Assembly (NCBI RefSeq): GCF_014297465.1
Contig: NZ_JACORT010000001.1
Coordinates: forward strand, 1-64,000
Reading direction: 5' to 3'
DNA length: 64,000 nucleotides
Origin: Ramlibacter cellulosilyticus
GTDB taxonomy: Bacteria > Pseudomonadota > Gammaproteobacteria > Burkholderiales > Burkholderiaceae_C
How positions within the stretch are numbered: position 1 is the first letter of the stretch; every line of letters begins with the position of its first letter. Below the pieces are notes generated by a model. It had not been told where the DNA came from, ran no database searches, and worked only from the letters and a program-made list of their open reading frames with translations. Of this stretch, positions 23,694-32,752 are shown piece after piece. The translations under genes and the position numbers were made by a program.

Positions 23694-24011
23694 TCAATCG
23701 ATCTGGATGGGAAGCGTGAGCAGCAGGCCCGAGAGGCACTTGCCGTGCGTGTCGAGGTTGAGCGAGTCGTTGACGCCGCCGTCGAGGACGTCGTCCAGCA
23801 CGAGGTTCATCGCGTGCAGCTTCGGCAGCAGGTAGCGCTGCACGCCGGCCGGGCGGCGCGCGGCGAACAGGCTCGCAACGCGTTCGGGCGTGACCTGCGC
23901 GACCAGCAGGTCCCAGTGCGCGGCGTCGTAGGCGACCAGGCTGATGGAGGACCGGTTGCCCTTGTCGCCGGTCCGCGCGTGGGCAAGGGTGTGCAGCAGG
24001 ACGGTCTTCAT
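23694..24011 (-). CDS. AtuA C-terminal-domain-like protein
   Basis: A 105-residue protein matching the short domain found at the C terminus of full-length AtuA proteins (LLHTLAHARTGDKGNRSSISLVAYD, then RYLLPKLHAMNLVLDDVLDGGVNDSLNLDTHGK). Here it is a separate gene whose ATG 24011 overlaps the AtuA stop (ATGA). The two products probably form one enzyme complex. Role: accessory part of an acyclic-terpene-utilisation-like enzyme; the substrate is unproven. Confidence 0.88.
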   Translation of the reverse strand: MKTVLLHTLAHARTGDKGNRSSISLVAYDAAHWDLLVAQVTPERVASLFAARRPAGVQRYLLPKLHAMNLVLDDVLDGGVNDSLNLDTHGKCLSGLLLTLPIQID

Positions 24012-25384
24012 GCGGCGAAGCTCCAGCGGGGCGCGAGCCACTCGCGCGGCACGAAGCAGGAGTCGCTGCCGAGCCGCGGCGTGATGCACGTGCGCACGCC
24101 GCCGCCGCCGGCCGGGCCGCAGGTGTAGAGCGCGAGCACTTCGCGCGTGAGGTGCTCCGCGTCGCAGCGCTCGGGCGATGCGCCGGCGACGCGCAGGCGC
24201 ACGTCGTCGGAGGCGTGCGCGGGATGCGCGTCCCACCAGCGGCCGTCGTCGTCGGCGAACACGCTGGCGACGCCGATCAGGTCGGCCCGCAGCCGCAGGC
24301 CGTCGCGCCCGAGCTGCTGCATGCGGGACCGCACGATGTCGGCCGCCAGCCGTGCGCGCGCGGTGGCGTTGGGGCCGGCATAGGAGATCTCGCCTTCGCC
24401 GAGCCAGCCGCCTTCGTAGCAGAGCGTGGCCTTCAGCGTGGGCGGGCGCGGATGGCCGAGGATGCCGCGCACCTCGACGCGGTCGGGGCCGAGGTCGCGC
24501 AGTTCGGCCTGCGTGATGTCGGCCACGACGTCGGGCGTGAGGTAGGCAGCGGGATCGTGGATCTCGTACAGCAGCTGCTCGGTGACCGTGCGGCGGTCCA
24601 CGCGGCCGCCCGTGCCCGCGGCCTTGGTGACCACGATGCGGCCGTCCGCGTGCATCTCCACGATGGGGAAGCCGACACGCGCGAGGTCGGGGACGTCCTT
24701 GGTGCCGGGGTCGGCGAAGTAGCCGCCGCACACCTGGGCGCCGCATTCGAGCAGGTGGCCGGCCATGGTGCCCGCAGCCAGCCTGTCCCAGTCGTCGTCG
24801 GCCCAGCCGAAGTGCGCGAGGATGGGGCCGAGGGCGAGCGAAGGATCGGCGACGCGGCCGGTGACCACCACCTGCGCGCCCTCGCGCAAGGCGCCGGCGA
24901 TCTCGCGCGCGCCGAGATAGGCGTTGGCGCTCACGAGCTGCTTGCCGCGCAGCGAGGCCGGCAGCAGCTCCCGCAGGCGCGGTGCCGGCAGGCCGGCGAG
25001 CAGGTCGTCGCCCTCGACGACGGCAACGCGCAGGCGCGGCAGGCCGAGCGAAGCCGCGAGTTCCTGGATGCAGGCGGCGGCGCCTTGCGGGTTCGCGGCG
25101 CCGAAATTGCCCACGATGGGAATGCCGGCGGCGACGCAGTCGGCGAGCACGGGGCGCAGGAAGCGTTCGAGGCTGGGCTCCCAGCCGGAGCGCGCGTCCT
25201 CGCGGCGGCGCAGCTGCGCCAGGGCCAGCGTGCGCTCGGCGAGCGTTTCGAACATCAGAACGGCGGGGCCGCCGAGCTGCACGAGCGTGCGCACCACGGG
25301 CACGGCGGCGTCCCAGCGGTCGCCGCTGAAGCCGGCGCCGCAACCGATGCGCAGCACGCCGTTGGAGGAAGGGGAAGGAAGCAT
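24008..25384 (-). CDS. AtuA-like acyclic terpene utilisation family protein
   Basis: A 458-residue cytosolic protein of the AtuA family: LRIGCGAGFSGDRWDAAVP at the N terminus, GNFGAANPQGAAACIQELA, VVTGRVADPSLALGPILAHFGW and HLLECGAQVCGGYFADPG. In Pseudomonas, AtuA belongs to citronellol/geranyl degradation, but the many relatives next to Bug receptors in Burkholderiales probably act on other CoA-linked or carboxylated substrates. Start ATG 25384. First gene of the operon AtuA, AtuA-C, Bug (perhaps DUF6351), divergent from the LysR gene at 25473. Confidence 0.9.
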   Translation of the reverse strand: MLPSPSSNGVLRIGCGAGFSGDRWDAAVPVVRTLVQLGGPAVLMFETLAERTLALAQLRRREDARSGWEPSLERFLRPVLADCVAAGIPIVGNFGAANPQGAAACIQELAASLGLPRLRVAVVEGDDLLAGLPAPRLRELLPASLRGKQLVSANAYLGAREIAGALREGAQVVVTGRVADPSLALGPILAHFGWADDDWDRLAAGTMAGHLLECGAQVCGGYFADPGTKDVPDLARVGFPIVEMHADGRIVVTKAAGTGGRVDRRTVTEQLLYEIHDPAAYLTPDVVADITQAELRDLGPDRVEVRGILGHPRPPTLKATLCYEGGWLGEGEISYAGPNATARARLAADIVRSRMQQLGRDGLRLRADLIGVASVFADDDGRWWDAHPAHASDDVRLRVAGASPERCDAEHLTREVLALYTCGPAGGGGVRTCITPRLGSDSCFVPREWLAPRWSFAA

Positions 25385-25472
25385 GCGGGTCCGGGGAGGG
25401 CGAGCGCGAAGGGTAAGGAGCGCAGGTGCATCCGTAAAATGGAAAGTTCCGTTCAAGTGATCGGGATTGCCG

Positions 25473-26396
25473 ATGAATCTCTCCTCCCGCGACCTGCGTG
25501 CCGTGATCGCGCTCATCGACGAGCGCAACTTCACGCGGGCGGCCGAACGCATGCACCTGTCGCAGTCGTCGTTCAGTGCCTTGATCCAGGGCGTGGAGGA
25601 AAGCCTCGGGGCGAAGCTGTTCGAGCGCAGCACGCGCTCGGTCGTGCTCACGCCCGAGGGGCGGCTGTTCGAGGAGTCCGCGCGGCGGGTGCTCGCGGAT
25701 TTCGACGGGATGGTGGAGAACTTCCGCGACCATGCGCAACGGCGCCGCGGCCGGGTGGCGATGGCGGCCCTGCCCTCGCTGGCGGCGGGCTGGCTGCCCG
25801 GCGTGCTGGCGGAGTACCGCACGCGCTACCCGGGCATCGAGCTCGCGCTGATGGACAGCCTCTCGGAGCAGTGCCTGGCCATGCTGCGCGCCGGGCAGGT
25901 GGACCTGGCGCTGGCGACTGCGGGTGACAAGGACGCGGACCTGGCGACCGAGGAACTGTGCTCCGACGAGTTCCACCTGATCTGCCGCAAGGACCATCCG
26001 CTCGCGCGCCAGAAGGAGATCCGCCTGCGCGACCTCGCGGCGCATCCCTTCGTGCACCTCTCGCGCAACAGCAGCGTGCGCCAGTATCTGGAGGCAGCCT
26101 TCCACCCCGTGACGATGCAGACCGTGCTGGAGGTGGAGCACCTCGCGACCGTCACCGGCATGGTGCAGGCCGGCATCGGCATCACGGTCGTGCCGGCGCT
26201 CACGCTGTTCCACTTCGACCACCCGGACCTCGCGGTGCGGCCGGTGGAGATCAAGGGCCTGCGGCGGCGCATCCTGCTCGTGCGCCGCAAGACGGATCCG
26301 CTGTCGTCGGCGGCGCAGGCGCTCTACGACCTGATGATCGAGCAGAAGCCGCTGGTCCGCGTGCCGCGGAGCCAGCGGGGCAGGCGGCGCGGTTGA
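25473..26396 (+). CDS. LysR family transcriptional regulator of the AtuA operon
   Basis: A 307-residue LTTR. The N-terminal HTH runs 1-60 (LSSRDLRAVIALIDERNFTRAAERMHLSQSSFSALIQGVEE). The effector domain starts near 90 (RVAMAALPSLAAGWLPGVL) and has the CysB-like second-half motif TVLEVEHLATVTGMVQAGIGITVVP. It is divergent from the AtuA operon across 88 bases, the usual position of a pathway activator. ATG 25473 is preferred to the TTG six bases upstream. The intergenic region contains GGAAAGTTCC (25441-25450), a possible binding element, and TAAAAT at 25435-25440. Confidence 0.92.
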   Translation: MNLSSRDLRAVIALIDERNFTRAAERMHLSQSSFSALIQGVEESLGAKLFERSTRSVVLTPEGRLFEESARRVLADFDGMVENFRDHAQRRRGRVAMAALPSLAAGWLPGVLAEYRTRYPGIELALMDSLSEQCLAMLRAGQVDLALATAGDKDADLATEELCSDEFHLICRKDHPLARQKEIRLRDLAAHPFVHLSRNSSVRQYLEAAFHPVTMQTVLEVEHLATVTGMVQAGIGITVVPALTLFHFDHPDLAVRPVEIKGLRRRILLVRRKTDPLSSAAQALYDLMIEQKPLVRVPRSQRGRRRG

Positions 26397-26420
26397 CGCC
26401 ACCCGCTCCCGCGCAGGCGC

Positions 26421-28403
26421 TCAGGGCGTGAACGTGTCGCCCAGCACCAGCCCTTCGCGCCGCGGGTCCACGCCGCCTTCGAGCGCGTTGAAGCCGCGCA
26501 TCGGCGTGCGCCGCACGGTGCCGAGGCCGCTGGACTGCGCGCTCACCGACACGGTGTGACCCAGCGACCGCAGGCCGGTCACGAGCGGGTCGCTCGCGCC
26601 GCTGGCGGTCGCGTTCACGTTCGGGTGCTCGCCGCCGACGTTGGTGGTGGGCGAGTTGGCCGCGCCGAAGTCCACCATGCTCGTGGCCTGCTGCGCGGTC
26701 ATGCCCCAGTCCAGCACGCCGACCAGCGTCTTCACCACGTACTGGATGATCGTGGAGCCGCCGGGCGAGCCCGTCGCCATCGCGAAGTCGCCCATGCCGC
26801 CGTCTTCGGCCTTGCGGAACACGATGGTCGGCGCCATCGAGCTGCGCGGGCGCTTGCCGGCCTGCACGCGGTTGGCGACCGGCGTGCCGCTGCCATCCGT
26901 GGGCGTCGCGGCGAAGTCGGTGAGCTGGTTGTTCAGGATGAAGCCGTTGGTCATGTGGAAGGAGCCGAAGCTCGATTCCACCGTGGTCGTCATGGACACC
27001 ACGTTGCCGTCGCGGTCGACGATGGTCACGTGCGTCGTGCCGTTCTCCGGCGAAGGCACCACGCCCAGCGGCACCGGGCCGAGGTCGCCCGGCTGCGCCG
27101 TGCCCATGCTGCGCGTCATGCTGATGAGGCTGGCGCGCTGCGCGAGGTAGGGCTTGTTCAGCATCGTGTTCCAGGTGCCGCCCGGCAGCGAAACGAAGTC
27201 GGTGTCGGCCACGTACTTGTCGCGGTCCGCGTAGGCCAGGCGCTCGGCCTCGCTCACGAGGTGCACGCCCGTCACCGTGGGCTTGCCGCCTTCGCCGTCC
27301 ATGGCGGTGGGGGCGTATTGCGAGAGATTGAAGTTCTCCAGGATGCCCAGCGATTGCGCGACCGCGATGCCGCCGGACGACGGCGGGCCCATGCCGCACA
27401 CCCAGTAGGCGCGGTAGGTGGTGCACACGGCCTTGCGCTTCTTCGCCTGGTAGTTGGCCAGGTCCGCGAGCGTCGTCTTGCCGGGCGTGATGGCGGTGGC
27501 GCCATCGGCGCTGGCTGTGACGCCCACCTTTGCCACGATGGCCTGCGCGATGGCGCCCGTGTAGAACGCGCCGGCGCCGTTGTTGGCGATGGTGGTCAGC
27601 GTGTTCGCGTACGCGGGAATCGTCAGCACGCTGCCGAGCGCCCTGGGCGTGCCGTCCGGGTTGTAGTAGGTGGCCGCCGCCTCCGCGTCGCGCTGCAGGT
27701 TGGCGCGGTTGCTCGCGATCGCGTCGGCCATGCGCCCGGGGATGCGGAAGCCGCCGCTCGCGAGCTGGATGCCGGGCTGGAACAGGTCCTTCCACGGCAG
27801 CTTGCCGTGCTCGTTGTGCGCGAGTTCCAGCATGCGCAGCACGCCCGGCGTGCCGATCGAGCGGCCGCTGGCGCGCGCGCTGGGCCGCGGCGTGGTCTGG
27901 TTGCTCGCGTCGTCGATCCAGCGCAGGTAGTTCTCGGTCGCGGCGGCGGGCGCGGTCTCGCGGCCGTCGTAGGAGACCACGGTGCGCGCCTTCGCGTCGT
28001 AATAGAGCATGAAGGCGCCGCCGCCCAGGCCGCTGGACTGCGGCTCGACCAGGCCCAGCACCGCCTGCACGGCCACGGCGGCGTCGGCGGCGGAGCCGCC
28101 GGCCTTCAACACGTCGCAGCCCGCCTTGCTGGCGAGCGGCGTGTTGGTGACGACCATGAAGCTGCGCGCGTAGACCGGCTGCATGCCCGTGCGGTACCCG
28201 GACGCGGCTTCCGGCGCGGCGGGATCGCCGGGCAGCCCCGACCCGACGACGACCGAGCCGTCGGTGGTCGCGACCGTGCACGTCGTGTCCGCCAGCAGGT
28301 CCGGGATCTTGATCAGGCCATCGTTGCCGCCGCCACCGCAGCCGGCGAGCGAGAGCAGCAGCAGCCAAGCCGGCGCCGGCCGCATCCAGTCCATCCTTCG
28401 CAT
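26421..28403 (-). CDS. Gamma-glutamyltransferase lipoprotein
   Basis: A 660-residue GGT-family protein with a lipobox LAGC at C22 and a Gly tether. The autocatalytic processing site is NGTTHVTIVDRDG, with nucleophile T456. Upstream hallmarks are AGGSAADAAVAVQAVLGLVEPQSSGLGGG and YDGRETAP; downstream is GSPGGSTII. It would cleave glutathione or gamma-glutamyl compounds in the periplasm. An extra segment of about 40 residues lies between the tether and the core. Start ATG 28403 has AGGAG seven bases upstream; the GTG at 28412 overlaps that site and is unlikely. The 190 bases upstream hold no gene. Confidence 0.92.
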   Translation of the reverse strand: MRRMDWMRPAPAWLLLLSLAGCGGGGNDGLIKIPDLLADTTCTVATTDGSVVVGSGLPGDPAAPEAASGYRTGMQPVYARSFMVVTNTPLASKAGCDVLKAGGSAADAAVAVQAVLGLVEPQSSGLGGGAFMLYYDAKARTVVSYDGRETAPAAATENYLRWIDDASNQTTPRPSARASGRSIGTPGVLRMLELAHNEHGKLPWKDLFQPGIQLASGGFRIPGRMADAIASNRANLQRDAEAAATYYNPDGTPRALGSVLTIPAYANTLTTIANNGAGAFYTGAIAQAIVAKVGVTASADGATAITPGKTTLADLANYQAKKRKAVCTTYRAYWVCGMGPPSSGGIAVAQSLGILENFNLSQYAPTAMDGEGGKPTVTGVHLVSEAERLAYADRDKYVADTDFVSLPGGTWNTMLNKPYLAQRASLISMTRSMGTAQPGDLGPVPLGVVPSPENGTTHVTIVDRDGNVVSMTTTVESSFGSFHMTNGFILNNQLTDFAATPTDGSGTPVANRVQAGKRPRSSMAPTIVFRKAEDGGMGDFAMATGSPGGSTIIQYVVKTLVGVLDWGMTAQQATSMVDFGAANSPTTNVGGEHPNVNATASGASDPLVTGLRSLGHTVSVSAQSSGLGTVRRTPMRGFNALEGGVDPRREGLVLGDTFTP

Positions 28404-28594
28404 GTCGCGCACTCCTGGAGGGGAAAACCCATTATTCGGGCCGCGCGCGAAACGCGTAAAGGCGAGCGGCGCGCGGCGCCGGTGCTCATCGGGCCGCGAG
28501 CCGCGCGCGCCCGCGACGGGGTGCGGCGCGCGCGGCGGGCAATCAGGGATAGTCCGGGGAGCCGCGCTCCAGGAACTGGAACTTTCCGCTCAGT

Positions 28595-30604
28595 TCATTG
28601 CGAGGGCGGCATGATCTCGTAGAAGTCCCAGCCGGCGCTGCGCCCGCCCAGGCAGGCGGCCAGCGTGTCCTCCACGCGGCGCCACATCTCCATGCGGTTG
28701 CGCCAGCGGCGCACCGCGTGGCCCTCGTCGGGGAAGGACAGGTACTCCACGGGGCGGCCGAGCGCGCGCAGGCCGGCGACGACGTCGTCCGAGTCCTGGC
28801 GCAGCACGCGGATGTCGTTCGCGCCGTGGATCACGAGCAGGGGCGCGGTGATCCTGTCCAGGTGCGAGACGGGCGAGTTGGCCAGCATCTCCGCGCGCTC
28901 CGCGGGCACGGCCGGGTCGCCGTAGAAGGCATGGAACATGTGGCGGTTGCGCCAGAAGGGCGGCCAGTTCTCGATCACGCGCGCCCAGTTCGCGACGCCG
29001 ACGATGTCGACGCCGCAGCGCCAGTCGTGGTCCTTGCGCGCCAGCTGCATGAGGGTGGAGTAGCCGCCGAAGCTCGCGCCGAGGACGGCCATGCGCGTGG
29101 GGTCGGCATAGCCGCGGTCGACGGCCCATTGCGCGGCTTCCGCGATGTCCTGCTGCAGGCGCGTGGCGTACGCCCGCTTCGCCGCCATCATGAAGTCGCG
29201 GCCGTAGCCCCACGACCCGCGGTAGTTCACGTTCAGCACCGCATAGCCGCGGTTCGCGAGCATCTGCGTGCTGGTGAACCACGCGCTTTGCCAGGAGTCG
29301 CGCACCCAGGGGCCGCCGTGGATCACGACCACCATCGGCGCAGGCTTGTCGACGCCGCGCGGCCGCACGAGGTAGCCGTGCACCTTGCGGCCGTCGGAAG
29401 TGGTGAAGGCGTAAGGCTCTTCGCGCGAGAGCAGCTCGCGCTTCTCCGGCTCGGGCCGGTCGAGGCGCGCGACCTCGCCCGTGGCGCGATCGAGCAGCAG
29501 TTCCGCGTCGTCGAAGTCGCCGATGGCGCGCATCACCCAGCGCTGCCCGTCGTCGGATGCGCTCTGCGGCCGGACGAAGCGCGGGCGCTCGGGGATCCAG
29601 CCGCGCTCCATCGCGCGCTGCACGGCGCGTTCCGTCTCGGCGCCGAGGGCGGTGTCCAGCCAGTTCGCCGTGGGGTAGCCGGCATCGGCGAAGTAGCCCA
29701 CCGGGGCGCCGCGGGTGCGCGGGTAGTAGGCGAACTGCAGGTCCACCTCGCCATGCGCCGCGAGCACCTTCTCCGCGCCGGTGGCGAGGTCGATCTCCAC
29801 GAGTGCATTCCGTTCGCGGCCCAGGTTCGACATGGCCCAGGCCTTGCCCGCCTGCCGGTCCACGCGGTGGATCCAGAGCGAGTCCCAGCCGCCCGCGAGC
29901 TTCACCGTGCGCCAGCGGCCGTCGGCCTCGAGCACCTCGAAGGCGCCATCCGACCCGTCCTGCGGCTGCAATTGCCGGAACCGCGCGGCCAACTGGTTGT
30001 CCGTGCCGACGAACCAGTTCAGCACCTTGCCGTCGCTGCGCGCCACCTCGCGGATGCTGCGCGCCTCCGCATCCGCCTCGTACAGGTCCAGGGTGCTGCG
30101 GTCGCGCCGGTTGCTGGCGAAGAAGAACTTCGCGCTGCCCGGCGCGCCGTGCGCCACGAAGTGCGAGCGCACGCCGGGCCAGGGCGTCACGGCCCAGGGC
30201 GCGAAGTCCCGGCTGCTGTCGAAGACGTGCAGGTGGGTGTTCTCGTCGCCGCGCAGGTCCTTCAGGTACACGATGTGGCGGCTGTCCGGCAGCCAGGTGT
30301 AGATCGGGCCCACGGGCCGCGCCAGGAAGCCGGTCGCGAAGGTGCGCACCGTGCCGCCGTGCACCGCACGCACCGCGAGTCCGCTGTCGGTGCCCACCGC
30401 CTGGGACCACACCAGCTGCGCGCCGTCCGGCGACAGGCTGTAGCCGCCCGCGTAGTCGATGTTCGCGACGAAGCGGCGCATCGGCACGAGCGGCGGCAGC
30501 GTGCCGGCGGCTTCGGCGCCGGCGAGCGCAGGGTGGCGCGGCGGCGTGGCGCAGCCGGCCAGCAGGGTGAGGGTGGCGAGCCACAGGAAGGCGGTACGGC
30601 GCAT
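28595..30604 (-). CDS. S9-family prolyl-oligopeptidase-like lipoprotein
   Basis: A 669-residue two-domain serine peptidase. The lipobox LAGC ends at C18. Residues about 60-390 form a beta-propeller-like domain, and the catalytic domain runs from about 410, with the triad S511 in GASFGG, D597 in HGANDIRV and H629 in DEGHAVRR. The HGGPW oxyanion region is present. It resembles the dipeptidyl-peptidase/acylaminoacyl-peptidase group and probably degrades peptides in the periplasm. Start ATG 30604, divergent from the two-component system with a 106-base gap full of repeats. Confidence 0.92.
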   Translation of the reverse strand: MRRTAFLWLATLTLLAGCATPPRHPALAGAEAAGTLPPLVPMRRFVANIDYAGGYSLSPDGAQLVWSQAVGTDSGLAVRAVHGGTVRTFATGFLARPVGPIYTWLPDSRHIVYLKDLRGDENTHLHVFDSSRDFAPWAVTPWPGVRSHFVAHGAPGSAKFFFASNRRDRSTLDLYEADAEARSIREVARSDGKVLNWFVGTDNQLAARFRQLQPQDGSDGAFEVLEADGRWRTVKLAGGWDSLWIHRVDRQAGKAWAMSNLGRERNALVEIDLATGAEKVLAAHGEVDLQFAYYPRTRGAPVGYFADAGYPTANWLDTALGAETERAVQRAMERGWIPERPRFVRPQSASDDGQRWVMRAIGDFDDAELLLDRATGEVARLDRPEPEKRELLSREEPYAFTTSDGRKVHGYLVRPRGVDKPAPMVVVIHGGPWVRDSWQSAWFTSTQMLANRGYAVLNVNYRGSWGYGRDFMMAAKRAYATRLQQDIAEAAQWAVDRGYADPTRMAVLGASFGGYSTLMQLARKDHDWRCGVDIVGVANWARVIENWPPFWRNRHMFHAFYGDPAVPAERAEMLANSPVSHLDRITAPLLVIHGANDIRVLRQDSDDVVAGLRALGRPVEYLSFPDEGHAVRRWRNRMEMWRRVEDTLAACLGGRSAGWDFYEIMPPSQ

Positions 30605-30648
30605 GGATCCTCCGCAAGGATGGGACGCCGCCGATTCTTCCTCGCTAT

Positions 30649-30687
30649 GCTTAAGCGCAGCCAAAGACGCCTTTGGCCTCGCTTAAG
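30649..30687. promoter_or_regulatory. Duplicated CTTAAG boxes and dyad before the two-component operon
   Basis: GCTTAAG occurs at 30649-30655 and again at 30681-30687, 32 bases apart (about three helical turns), with the perfect dyad CCAAAG-ACGC-CTTTGG (30661-30676) between them. CTTAAG-type half-sites are bound by PmrA/QseB-class response regulators, so this is a plausible autoregulatory site for the downstream gene and possibly for the divergent peptidase. Confidence 0.5.
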
Positions 30688-30710
30688 GAAGGCGCCGGGA
30701 GAATCGGACC

Positions 30711-31370
30711 ATGCACATCCTGCTGATCGAGGACGACCTGGACCTGGGCCGCGCCTTGCAGGCGGCGCTCAAGGTCGAAGGCCTGAGCAGCGAATGGCTG
30801 CGGCGCGCCGCGGATGCGCCCGCGGCGGTGGACCCCGCCGTCGTGGACTGCGTGCTGCTGGACCTCACGCTTCCCGACGGGAGCGGCTTCGACCTGCTGG
30901 CGCGCTGGCGTGCCTCCAACAACCCGGTGCCCATCATCGTCATCACCGCGCGCGGCGCGGTGGAGGACCGCCTGCGCGGCCTCGACGGCGGCGCCGACGA
31001 CTTCGTCATCAAGCCCTTCGCGACCGCCGAACTCGTGTCGCGCATCCGGGCGGTGCTGCGCCGATCCGCGCGCCAGACCAGCGAGCGCTGGACGCTGGGC
31101 AACCTCACGATCGAGCCGCGCAGCCACCGCGCCGCCCGCGCCGGCGAGCCGCTGGACCTGTCGCCGCGCGAGTTCCAGCTGCTGCTGGCGCTCGCGCGCG
31201 ATGCCGGCACGGTGGTGCCCAAGGGCGTGATCGCGCAGCGCCTCGAGCCGCTCGGCGACCCGGTCGACTTCGCCTCCATCGAGGTGCACGTGTCCAACCT
31301 GCGCCGCAAGATCGGCGCGCAGGCGATCCTCACCGTGCGCGGGGTGGGGTACATGCTGGCGAGCGCATGA
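30711..31370 (+). CDS. OmpR-family response regulator (QseB/PmrA-like)
   Basis: A 219-residue regulator. Receiver domain 1-115 with acidic pocket ED at 8-9, phospho-acceptor D51 in VLLDLTLPDGSG and the lysine in VIKPF (about 100). Winged-helix DNA-binding domain 125-219, ending VSNLRRKIG and TVRGVGYMLA. It overlaps the kinase gene as ATGA, so the two are translationally coupled. The layout matches QseBC/PmrAB/TctDE systems; the signal is not identifiable. Confidence 0.93.
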   Translation: MHILLIEDDLDLGRALQAALKVEGLSSEWLRRAADAPAAVDPAVVDCVLLDLTLPDGSGFDLLARWRASNNPVPIIVITARGAVEDRLRGLDGGADDFVIKPFATAELVSRIRAVLRRSARQTSERWTLGNLTIEPRSHRAARAGEPLDLSPREFQLLLALARDAGTVVPKGVIAQRLEPLGDPVDFASIEVHVSNLRRKIGAQAILTVRGVGYMLASA

Positions 31371-32752
31371 ACACGGCCGTCCACGCGTGGTGGGGCCGCA
31401 TGGCGCAGCCGACGCTGCAGCGGCGCAGCGTGGCGTACGTGCTGTTCGCCTTCGGGGTGATCTGGGCCGTGCTGCTCGCGTACGCGTACTGGCAGAACGA
31501 ACGCATCCTCGCCACCGAGCAACCCTTGCGCAAGTTCAGCGAGGCGCTGCACGGCGCGCTGGAGGAAACGCCCGATCCCGAGCAGGCCAGGGTGGTCGTG
31601 CGCGCGACGCTGCGCTGGATCAACGAACGCCGCGCGCAAGGCAAGCGCTTCCCTCCCGGCATGGACGCGCAGCTGCTGGATGCGCAGGGGCGCCACGTCT
31701 ACGGGTCCGTGCAGCTCGCGCGGGTGCCCGCTTCGGCCTGGGAGAAGGGCGAGGTCGTGCGCCTGGGCGGGACGGCCTACCACCTGCACGAGACCCGCGG
31801 CACGCGCTGGACGCTGCGCATGGCGGAGCCGGTGCGCACCACGGGCCGCTTCCTCTCGTACAACGCCTCCAACCTGCTCGAATACCTGCTGCTGGCGCTG
31901 CCCTTCGTGGTGCTGCCGGTGTGGTGGTCGGTGCGCACGGGGCTGCGCCCGCTGGAGCAGTTCGCGTCGGCGCTCAAGGGCCGGCGCCAGGGCGACCTCG
32001 CGCCGGTGGACCATCCGGTGCGCCACCGCGAACTGCAGCCCTTGTCCGAGGCGCTGGAAGGCCTGCTCGCGCAATTGCGGCAGAAGCTGGACCGCGAACG
32101 CCTCTTCGTGCAGGACGCCGCGCACGAGATCCGCACGCCGCTCGCCGTGGTCGGCACGCAGGCGCACGTGCTGGCGCATGCGCCGGGCGCCGAGGAGCGC
32201 GAGCGCGCGCTGGCCCTCCTGAACCAGGCGATCGCCCGGGCGTCGCACCTCGCGCAGCAGCTGCTGGTGCTCGCCACGCTGGACGGCGATGCGCGCGCGA
32301 CCCCGCGCCGCGTCGATGCCGCGCAGTGCGTGCGGGAACTCCTCGCGCAGCTCGCGCCGCTGGCGATGGAGCGCGGCATCGAGCTGTCGCTGGATGCGCC
32401 GGAGCAGCTCTGGGCGGAGCTCGACGAAGCGGCGTTCGTCTCCATCGTCGGCAACCTCGTGGACAACGCGATCCGCTACGGGCGCGACGGCGGGAGCCTC
32501 GTCGTGTCGCTGCGCGGTGGGGACGCGGGCCTGGAACTGCTGGTGCGCGACGACGGGCCCGGCATTCCGCCGGCGGAGCGTGCGCGGGTGTTCGAGCGGT
32601 TCTACCGGGTGCCGGGCAACGAGCGCACCGGCTCGGGGCTGGGGCTCGCGATCGTGCAGCAGGCGGCGGCGCGGATGAGGGGACGGGTGGAGATCTCCGA
32701 GGGGTTGGCGGGAAGGGGCGTCGGATTCCGCGTGGGGGTGCCAACGATGTAG
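31367..32752 (+). CDS. Membrane sensor histidine kinase (QseC/TctE-like)
   Basis: A 461-residue kinase. Membrane segments at about 22-42 and 168-188 bracket a periplasmic sensor of about 125 residues. A HAMP-like linker leads to H253 in the DHp motif AHEIRTPLAVV, and the ATPase domain has the N box NLVDNAIRYG, G1 RDDGPGIP and G2 GSGLGLAIV. It phosphorylates the co-encoded regulator. Its TAG stop codon is formed by the left end of the long inverted repeat at 32748. Confidence 0.93.
   Translation: MNTAVHAWWGRMAQPTLQRRSVAYVLFAFGVIWAVLLAYAYWQNERILATEQPLRKFSEALHGALEETPDPEQARVVVRATLRWINERRAQGKRFPPGMDAQLLDAQGRHVYGSVQLARVPASAWEKGEVVRLGGTAYHLHETRGTRWTLRMAEPVRTTGRFLSYNASNLLEYLLLALPFVVLPVWWSVRTGLRPLEQFASALKGRRQGDLAPVDHPVRHRELQPLSEALEGLLAQLRQKLDRERLFVQDAAHEIRTPLAVVGTQAHVLAHAPGAEERERALALLNQAIARASHLAQQLLVLATLDGDARATPRRVDAAQCVRELLAQLAPLAMERGIELSLDAPEQLWAELDEAAFVSIVGNLVDNAIRYGRDGGSLVVSLRGGDAGLELLVRDDGPGIPPAERARVFERFYRVPGNERTGSGLGLAIVQQAAARMRGRVEISEGLAGRGVGFRVGVPTM

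Noticed and set aside
25441-28586. GGAAAGTTCC at 25441 and its reverse complement GGAACTTTCC near 28577
   Set aside because: Ten-base identity only, in different contexts; could be chance or a weak shared element, and not enough to claim a regulon.
26556-28622. Plus-strand open frame opposite the gamma-glutamyltransferase gene
   Set aside because: His/Arg/Val-rich shadow of a well-supported enzyme gene.
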